Made by a program: the position numbers and the translations under genes
Part shown: positions 59,231-64,000 of the stretch, in pieces
Position numbering within the stretch: the first letter of the stretch is position 1
How the letters are laid out: every line of letters begins with the position of its first letter
The notes under the pieces: model-generated
What the model saw: the letters and a program-made list of their open reading frames with translations, nothing else
What the model was told of the DNA's origin: nothing
Database searches by the model: none
From: Microvirga sp. VF16
GTDB taxonomy: Bacteria > Pseudomonadota > Alphaproteobacteria > Rhizobiales > Beijerinckiaceae
DNA length: 64,000 nucleotides
Assembly (NCBI RefSeq): GCF_016864375.1
Contig: NZ_CP069359.1
Coordinates: 186,001 to 250,000, forward strand
Direction of reading: 5' to 3'

Positions 59231-60165
59231 GCATCGTCACCCCTGTTCCTGACACAACACCAATTTGGACGCCAAGCTCTTTCGAAGCATTCGGCATTGA
59301 CTTGATGAGTGCATTCACGACGATGCCGCCCCCGCCAGACTTCGTGCTTCCCGGCTTGCCGATGGGTACTATAGGTGTCCTTGTCTCGCCAGGTGCAACT
59401 GGAAAATCGGTTCTCGCTGCGATGAGCTGCCTGTCTGTTGCTGCAGGCGCTGATATTGGCCATATCTGGAATGCGGAGATTGAACCTGGCCCTGCGGTTT
59501 ACGTCGGCATTGAGGATCCGAAAGACGTTTTACAGGGGCGCCTGCATCATATTGGGCAAAGTCTTCGGAAAGACCTGCCTCCGGAAGTCTTTCAGAGAGC
59601 TGCTGAGAACGCCCATTTCTTTGCGATGCCGGGAGAGGGCTTTGCAATTGCGACTCGAAGGAACGGCTTGATTGTTCCGCATGATAGCTTCAAGGCACTG
59701 GAGGCAAGGCTCATGGCTATGCCTGTCACGCCACGCATTCTCGTGCTTGACACCTTGAACCGCTGCATTGCGACGGGTGGAATTTGTGAAAGTGACAACG
59801 GCGATATGGGAGCTGTCGTAGGTATTGTTGAAGGCACCGCAAAGCGCGTGGGGTGTGCAGGCATCCTTCTACACCACACCAGCAAATCGACGGCACTGAA
59901 TGGCCAGGGGGATGCTCAACAAGCTGCCCGGGGCGCGTCCGCAATCACCGATAATGCCCGCTGGCAGGCAAACCTCATTGGCATGTCGAAGGAAGAGGCT
60001 CGGAAGCTCCTTCCGAAAGGTGACGAAGCCAAGCGGCGCTCCTACGTCCGTCTAGAGCTCACGAAAGTCAATTATTGCTCGCCGCCTGACGAGCGCTGGC
60101 TCAAGCGCGGCGAGGGCGGGGTGCTCTCCTACACGCCCAAAGTCCTAGGGCAGAAACTCCCATGA
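59227..60165 (+). CDS. repA: RepA hexameric replicative helicase, IncQ (RSF1010) type
   Basis: The product is a 312-aa RecA-fold helicase. PPPPDFVLPGLPMGTIGVLV leads to Walker A SPGATGKSVLA near residue 56. Then come PAVYVGIEDPKDVLQGRLHH, Walker B ILVLDTLNRC, ILLHHTSKSTALNGQGDAQQ and AARGASAITDNARWQANL, matching RSF1010 RepA segment by segment. In IncQ plasmids RepA unwinds DNA at oriV after RepC binds the iterons. It is coupled by 4-bp overlaps to the genes on both sides. Confidence 0.87.
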   Translation: MSIVTPVPDTTPIWTPSSFEAFGIDLMSAFTTMPPPPDFVLPGLPMGTIGVLVSPGATGKSVLAAMSCLSVAAGADIGHIWNAEIEPGPAVYVGIEDPKDVLQGRLHHIGQSLRKDLPPEVFQRAAENAHFFAMPGEGFAIATRRNGLIVPHDSFKALEARLMAMPVTPRILVLDTLNRCIATGGICESDNGDMGAVVGIVEGTAKRVGCAGILLHHTSKSTALNGQGDAQQAARGASAITDNARWQANLIGMSKEEARKLLPKGDEAKRRSYVRLELTKVNYCSPPDERWLKRGEGGVLSYTPKVLGQKLP

Positions 60166-60998
60166 TCAAAACAGAATTCGCGCTAACGGACATTACGATT
60201 GCCCAAGTCGGATTATTCCGCTCTCACAGAAGGTGCTCGGACTCCCGGTTAGTAGCCACAAAAGCGAGCATCTTGTGGGATGGTACTACCTACACCTATG
60301 TGTCTCCATTTTTGCTTGACGCATCAGACTGGAAGCTATTTGCAACCCTTTGTGCGATGGCGGGTCTCGATAAGGTGGAGATTAATGCAACAACCGCAGG
60401 TGACAGCAAGCAGCTGTTCGACAATCTGTTCATGGCAAGTTGGCTCAGTGTACGGAAGGCGCTTGTCGTAACGACGAGCGGGTACCGGTTGCTTCAAGAA
60501 CTCGGCCGCGGTCGCTCTGAGGATGATTACGATGCAGTGAGATCTGGACTTCACAGGCTCTCTCACGTCTCGATTTCCATAAAGAATGAGACAGGAGAGG
60601 AGATGGGTGGGTGTTCGTTACTCAGCTTCAAGTTCGATAAGGAGTTAAAAGAGCTGACGGTTGTTCTCTCCCCGCTTGCGTCCCAGTACCTTCTGGGTAT
60701 TTGCGAACAGCACCTGCGTCTCTCCCTGATCGAAACGCGGGCGCTAAGTACCGATGCGGCTGTGTTGCTTCACGCCTACCTGTCGAGTCGCATTCGGCTT
60801 GGGAAATGGGCAAGGTTTGAAATCGACGCCCTAGTGACCCGGGTGTATGGGTCAAGTAAGACACCAAAAATGATGAGAGATCGTCGAACCTATATTCGGA
60901 GAGCGATCGTCGAAATCATTGAACGCCTCGGTTGGCAAGGAAGGGATCTCAAGGAATCCCATTGTCACATCGGGCGGCCGAAGCTGCAGTGCAATTAG
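60162..60998 (+). CDS. repC: RepC iteron-binding initiator, IncQ (RSF1010) type
   Basis: The product is 278 aa and similar to RSF1010 RepC: an AQVGLFRSH start, DWKLFATLCAMAGLDKVEIN, a central LSHVSISIKNETG, and LIETRALSTDAAVLLHAYLS with RIRLGKWARFEIDALVTRVY. The C-terminus has RRTYIRRAIVEIIERLGWQ. It is unrelated to the repABC-type RepC at 55197 despite the shared name. It should bind the iterons at 61040-61287. The gene ends 14 bp before a hairpin. Confidence 0.85.
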   Translation: MIKTEFALTDITIAQVGLFRSHRRCSDSRLVATKASILWDGTTYTYVSPFLLDASDWKLFATLCAMAGLDKVEINATTAGDSKQLFDNLFMASWLSVRKALVVTTSGYRLLQELGRGRSEDDYDAVRSGLHRLSHVSISIKNETGEEMGGCSLLSFKFDKELKELTVVLSPLASQYLLGICEQHLRLSLIETRALSTDAAVLLHAYLSSRIRLGKWARFEIDALVTRVYGSSKTPKMMRDRRTYIRRAIVEIIERLGWQGRDLKESHCHIGRPKLQCN

Positions 60999-61012
60999 CT
61001 TTCGCTAAACCA

Positions 61013-61036
61013 GTGCCCTGCCGATTGGCAGGGCAC
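61013..61036. terminator. Hairpin at the end of the IncQ-type operon
   Basis: GTGCCCTGCC-GATT-GGCAGGGCAC is a perfect 10-bp stem, 15 bp after repC and 3 bp before the first iteron. No T-tract follows, so it may end transcription weakly or serve as a structural element of the origin. Confidence 0.6.
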
Positions 61037-61039
61037 AAC

Positions 61040-61287
61040 TATCGTGATTTCGCCGGCGCTTATGCCACCCGCTGGGTTCGTTCTATCGCAACGGTCGCAT
61101 GATCTGAGGCAATATCACGCTGTGCGGAGGCGTCAGTATGCCTTAAATGGCTTCGACACTGTCGCAAAACACATATCCATCGGCAAAGTATGACGATTTG
61201 GAGTGGAAAATTGACAAACACTTCTATCGTGATTTCTCCGGCGTACTATCGTGTTTTCCCCGTCGCCTTATCGTGATTTCACTGGCG
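61040..61287. repeat. oriV iterons (four copies)
   Basis: TATCGTGATTTCNCCGGCG occurs at 61040-61058, 61225-61243, 61247-61265 (two or three changes) and 61269-61287. The last three are tandem at an exact 22-bp period, the iteron length of IncQ-2 plasmids such as pTF-FC2. They follow repC directly, as expected for an IncQ-type origin. Confidence 0.8.
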
Positions 61288-61308
61288 CTCTCCTAGCACT
61301 CAACACAC

Positions 61309-61340
61309 TAAATCATTGAAAGTTAATTATAATTTTTATG
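61309..61340. other. AT-rich stretch beside the iterons, probable DNA-unwinding element
   Basis: About 20 bp beyond the last iteron is a run of nearly pure A/T (AAAGTTAATTATAATTTTTA). In IncQ origins an AT-rich segment next to the iterons is the melting site. Confidence 0.6.
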
Positions 61341-62133
61341 GGCGTCATTGCTTCTAAGAACTCTAAGAGTTCTAGTGCCCGGCGCCTTCGGGCGCCTGGC
61401 CCCGAAGGATAGCCCAAAGCGTATTGCGCTTCGCGCGGGTGCGACAGAATGCATGATAATGAGAGTGACTAAAGTTCGTTCGCGACACGCTCTGCTACAT
61501 CCTGTAACACCATCCTCACTCCGTCGCACCCCTACCGACACGAAAAACCCCTCCACATGGCCGGCTAGTTGAGGTTAAGGTCGTTGTCGACCAAAGCGCT
61601 TCGGCAGACACTGTCGTTCGATGCTGTTACTGTTGACGTCGTGGTCGCTATAGCGCGGACACCTTGGTCATCCGCAGGTTCGCCGAGGCTAAGCGAAGTC
61701 CCCGCTCTTCATACGGGGCACGCGTGGATCGTCCGCCGGAACCGCGATGGTGCAGTCTCTGGTCTCGATGTTCAGCGAGAACCAAAAGAGGACACATGCC
61801 GTATAGAATGTGTGGCTCTTGCAACCCCTTGGATGGATGCTGATGAAGCACACCATTACAGACGCGTGGATGAGTGGAAGGTAATTAATTAAGTTGGCCT
61901 GCAGGTGGATTGCTAGCCATGCCTGATGTTTCGCCGGTGGATAGTCCGGGCCATGATCCGCACAGTTGGGAAAGAGTTGAACGAAGATTGTCGCTTTTGA
62001 GGGAAGAAGACGAAAAATCCCTTAAGTAAACAATCGGGCCTGAGCACAGCAGCTCAAGGCTGGATCCTCTCACCAGTCAGCTGCAGCACCATGGTTAAGT
62101 GGATCGCGGCTGGTCGCTGAACTGCCATCTATC
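61341..62133. other. Remainder of origin region, no supported gene
   Basis: It has two hairpins: AGAACTC-TAA-GAGTTCT (61357-61373) and GGCGCC-TTCG-GGCGCC (61381-61396), in the place where IncQ plasmids carry single-strand initiation (ssi) sites. A 107-aa frame at 61569 with a TTG start is not convincing. Confidence 0.45.
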
Positions 62134-62631
62134 ATGAATGAATACACACTTGATCTGAAATATCGGCTGGAGGCACATGCTATCCTGGACCGGCTTGTGG
62201 CCGATGGGTTGACATTCCCAGTCGGCGATGCGCGCCGGCTGATCGAGCTGATCCCAATCGCCCCCAGCTCCCGTATCTCCTTCAAAGGCGTCTTCACCGG
62301 GCGTAGCCCAGGTGCCAAGGGGCACGCGGCCGGCATCGGCGACGTCAGATTCGATGACGAGGCAAAGCAGAAAACCTTCACCCTGAACATGCCCGCTTCG
62401 CACCGGATCGGCAGCTTTGTGGTCACTCATACACCCGGCCACCTGGACATCGAATCGATGTGGGTTGAGACCCGAGCTGACCATACAGGCCAGAGTTGTT
62501 GCCTGATCTATGACATTGACACCAAAGAGCCAAAGGAGATGCGCATCTCAGTGCAGAAGTCTCTAACGATGCTGTTTATCACCTTTAACTACGTCACCTT
62601 TATCCCCTGGAAGATGCCCGAGCTCACCTGA
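62134..62631 (+). CDS. Hypothetical protein (165 aa)
   Basis: The sequence begins MNEYTLDLKYRLEAHAILDR and has a strand-rich middle (IAPSSRISFKGVFTGRSPGA; IGSFVVTHTPGHLDIESMWV), ending FITFNYVTFIPWKMP. No membrane span is clear. No family is recognised. It precedes the exonuclease VII-like gene by 165 bp on the same strand, so co-function is possible. Confidence 0.55.
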   Translation: MNEYTLDLKYRLEAHAILDRLVADGLTFPVGDARRLIELIPIAPSSRISFKGVFTGRSPGAKGHAAGIGDVRFDDEAKQKTFTLNMPASHRIGSFVVTHTPGHLDIESMWVETRADHTGQSCCLIYDIDTKEPKEMRISVQKSLTMLFITFNYVTFIPWKMPELT

Positions 62632-62796
62632 GCCTCTCGCGAGGACGAGCCGTCTTGAGCACTGAACCGACCAAATTCGCTGCATCATTACCGGTCCAGC
62701 AGACCCGCAAGAAGAGCGCTACCGTCGCAGCATAGCGGATCGGGTAGGGCAGGGAACCGGCACCAACAACGAACAATAGGAGCATCATGCATGAGG

Positions 62797-64000
62797 ATGC
62801 ATGAACCCGACCGGCGAGTATCCATAGATGTGGAAACGCCGAACGATGAGGTACGTCCGATCCCACGGTGGGGTCTATCGCAGTTCACGGCAGAGGCGGG
62901 GAAAGTCATCCGGTCAGGACTACCGGAGGAGGTCTGGGTCGAGGCTGTCATCCTGACCATCTCCCGCGGTGGCTCAGGCTACAACCTGGACCTGATTGAG
63001 CCTTACGCTCAGAACCCGTCCACCAGTGCCCGGCTCCGTGGCTTCCTACCAACCACGGTTGTCGAGCAAATGGGTGAAATAATCAGAGAAGCCTTCGACA
63101 TTGAGGCCTTAAGGGGCAGCGTTGCCTGGGTGAAGATCAAGCCAACGTTCCATCCGAGCAGGCATCTGCAGGCAACCGTGTTGGATCTGGAGCCAATCCC
63201 TGCGACCGACACGCTGGACCAAGTCCTGGAGGAGGCTCGCCTCCAACTCGCCAGGGACAGAGTCTTCCGTCGTCAGCGCCAGTTACAGGCACCGACCGAC
63301 ATTCTGCGCATTGGCATCGTTCACCCTGAGCGCTCCGCTGGCTATGCCGACGTTCTCACTGAACTTGAACGGCTGGAGCGTGCCGGCATCATCACCTCGC
63401 TATCGTTCCCGGCGAGCTTCGAGGGCTCTGGTGCTCGGCAATCACTCTGCGCCGCCTTGGCGTTGGCAGGGGAGGTAGCTCGAGGGGAGGGGCTCGATGT
63501 GCTCCTCATCGTGCGGGGTGGCGGGCACTCAGCAGGACTGGCCTCCCTTGTCTTCGATGATGTCGCTCGGCTGATCTGCACCTTTCCAGTGCCGGTCATC
63601 ACGGGCTTGGGTCACGCGACGGACCACACCCTGCTCGATGATGTAGCCTGGCGATCGACGGACACTCCGAGCAAAGCGATTGGACTGGTGCTCAACCTCA
63701 TCCGCGACCGGGCCGAACAGGTCATGATTGACTACCGGACCATCCGCAAAGCCGCCGATAGTGACATCGGACGACAATCTCACCTGCTGCAAGACCTGCG
63801 GGATCAGATCCTGCGAGGTGCTGGAGACTGCATCCAACGACAAGAGCACCAAATCGATTCCGCGCGACAGTCCGTAGCCGCCTGCCAGAGCTTCCTGCAG
63901 ACCCGCTTGAGTGAGAGTCGAATAGATCTGGACCGTTTGATGTGTGAGCTAACTGGAAATCTAAGCGATTCTGACCTGACACGGGCGCCCCTCAGTCCAA
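62797..64000 (+). CDS. Exonuclease VII large-subunit (XseA) homologue, partial
   Basis: The gene runs off the right edge; 401 residues are visible. An N-terminal OB fold (GLSQFTAEAGKVIRSGLPEE; VWVEAVILTISRGGSGYNLD) precedes the catalytic domain. The latter has IGIVHPERSAGYADVLTELE, the VRGGGHSAGLASLVFDDVAR glycine-rich motif and PVPVITGLGHATDHTLLDDV. XseA with its small subunit degrades single-stranded DNA. The RGGG and GH-x-x-D motifs are kept, so activity is plausible. No xseB is seen in the window. ATG 62797 is the only in-frame start after the upstream stop; its ribosome-binding site is weak. Confidence 0.8.
   Translation, partial: MHEPDRRVSIDVETPNDEVRPIPRWGLSQFTAEAGKVIRSGLPEEVWVEAVILTISRGGSGYNLDLIEPYAQNPSTSARLRGFLPTTVVEQMGEIIREAFDIEALRGSVAWVKIKPTFHPSRHLQATVLDLEPIPATDTLDQVLEEARLQLARDRVFRRQRQLQAPTDILRIGIVHPERSAGYADVLTELERLERAGIITSLSFPASFEGSGARQSLCAALALAGEVARGEGLDVLLIVRGGGHSAGLASLVFDDVARLICTFPVPVITGLGHATDHTLLDDVAWRSTDTPSKAIGLVLNLIRDRAEQVMIDYRTIRKAADSDIGRQSHLLQDLRDQILRGAGDCIQRQEHQIDSARQSVAACQSFLQTRLSESRIDLDRLMCELTGNLSDSDLTRAPLSP

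Noticed and set aside
61040..61287. Iterons considered as a CRISPR array
   Set aside because: The period is 22 bp with almost no spacer, copies are degenerate, and they lie at a replication origin.
61569..61892. 107-aa forward frame near the origin
   Set aside because: TTG start, no ribosome-binding site and no family features.

Overview
The window looks like part of a large plasmid or chromid of an alphaproteobacterium of the Hyphomicrobiales (Rhizobiales), perhaps near Methylobacterium or Microvirga. This rests on gene content and style: high GC, an Omp25/RopB-type porin, TRAP and polar amino-acid ABC transport loci under LacI regulators, a RepABC-type RepC initiator, dense GANTC (CcrM) sites, and IS6 and IS481 elements. 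The genus is inference. No rRNA, tRNA or CRISPR array was seen.

Region 1 (1-6271) resembles a fructoselysine/Amadori-compound locus. It has a GntR/UTRA regulator, an FrlB-like SIS deglycase, a GlpD-like FAD oxidoreductase, an FrlC-like epimerase and a large Old-Yellow-Enzyme/FAD fusion. Region 2 (6645-14399) holds a LysR gene, an amine/amino-acid FAD oxidase, a LacI regulator, a DctPQM TRAP transporter and an ornithine-cyclodeaminase-family reductase. Region 3 (14503-21215) holds a second LacI regulator with two perfect operators, a polar amino-acid ABC importer whose permease and ATPase are fused, a DadA-like oxidase, a VOC protein and a Gfo/Idh dehydrogenase. One palindromic operator type (core GAACGTTC) is shared by regions 1 and 2.

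Region 4 (21429-30723) starts with an IS6 element and truncated genes. A reverse-strand sulfatase group follows: formylglycine-generating enzyme, two sulfatases with different Cys motifs, a HAD phosphatase and a small secreted four-Cys protein. Region 5 (31692-37425) has a DnaJ-domain membrane protein coupled to a VWA-like protein, tiny proteins, and a UPF0182 membrane protein. Region 6 (37643-48739) mixes IS elements with many small genes: a second four-Cys protein, two related tiny membrane proteins, an animal-type haem peroxidase, PilZ, the porin and a small WGR operon. Region 7 (49351-54173) is a yhaO-yhaN (SbcCD-like) pair.

Region 8 (54174-64000) is the replication and maintenance part. 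It has a GANTC-rich control region, a ribbon-helix-helix protein, a stand-alone RepABC-type repC with an apparent antisense RNA, a second WGR protein, and a complete-looking IncQ-type module: HTH gene, RepA helicase and RepC initiator, each overlapping the next by 4 bp, then 22-bp iterons and an AT-rich stretch. A plasmid-borne exonuclease VII large-subunit homologue runs off the right edge. Two unrelated replication systems within about 6 kb is the most striking observation in the window.
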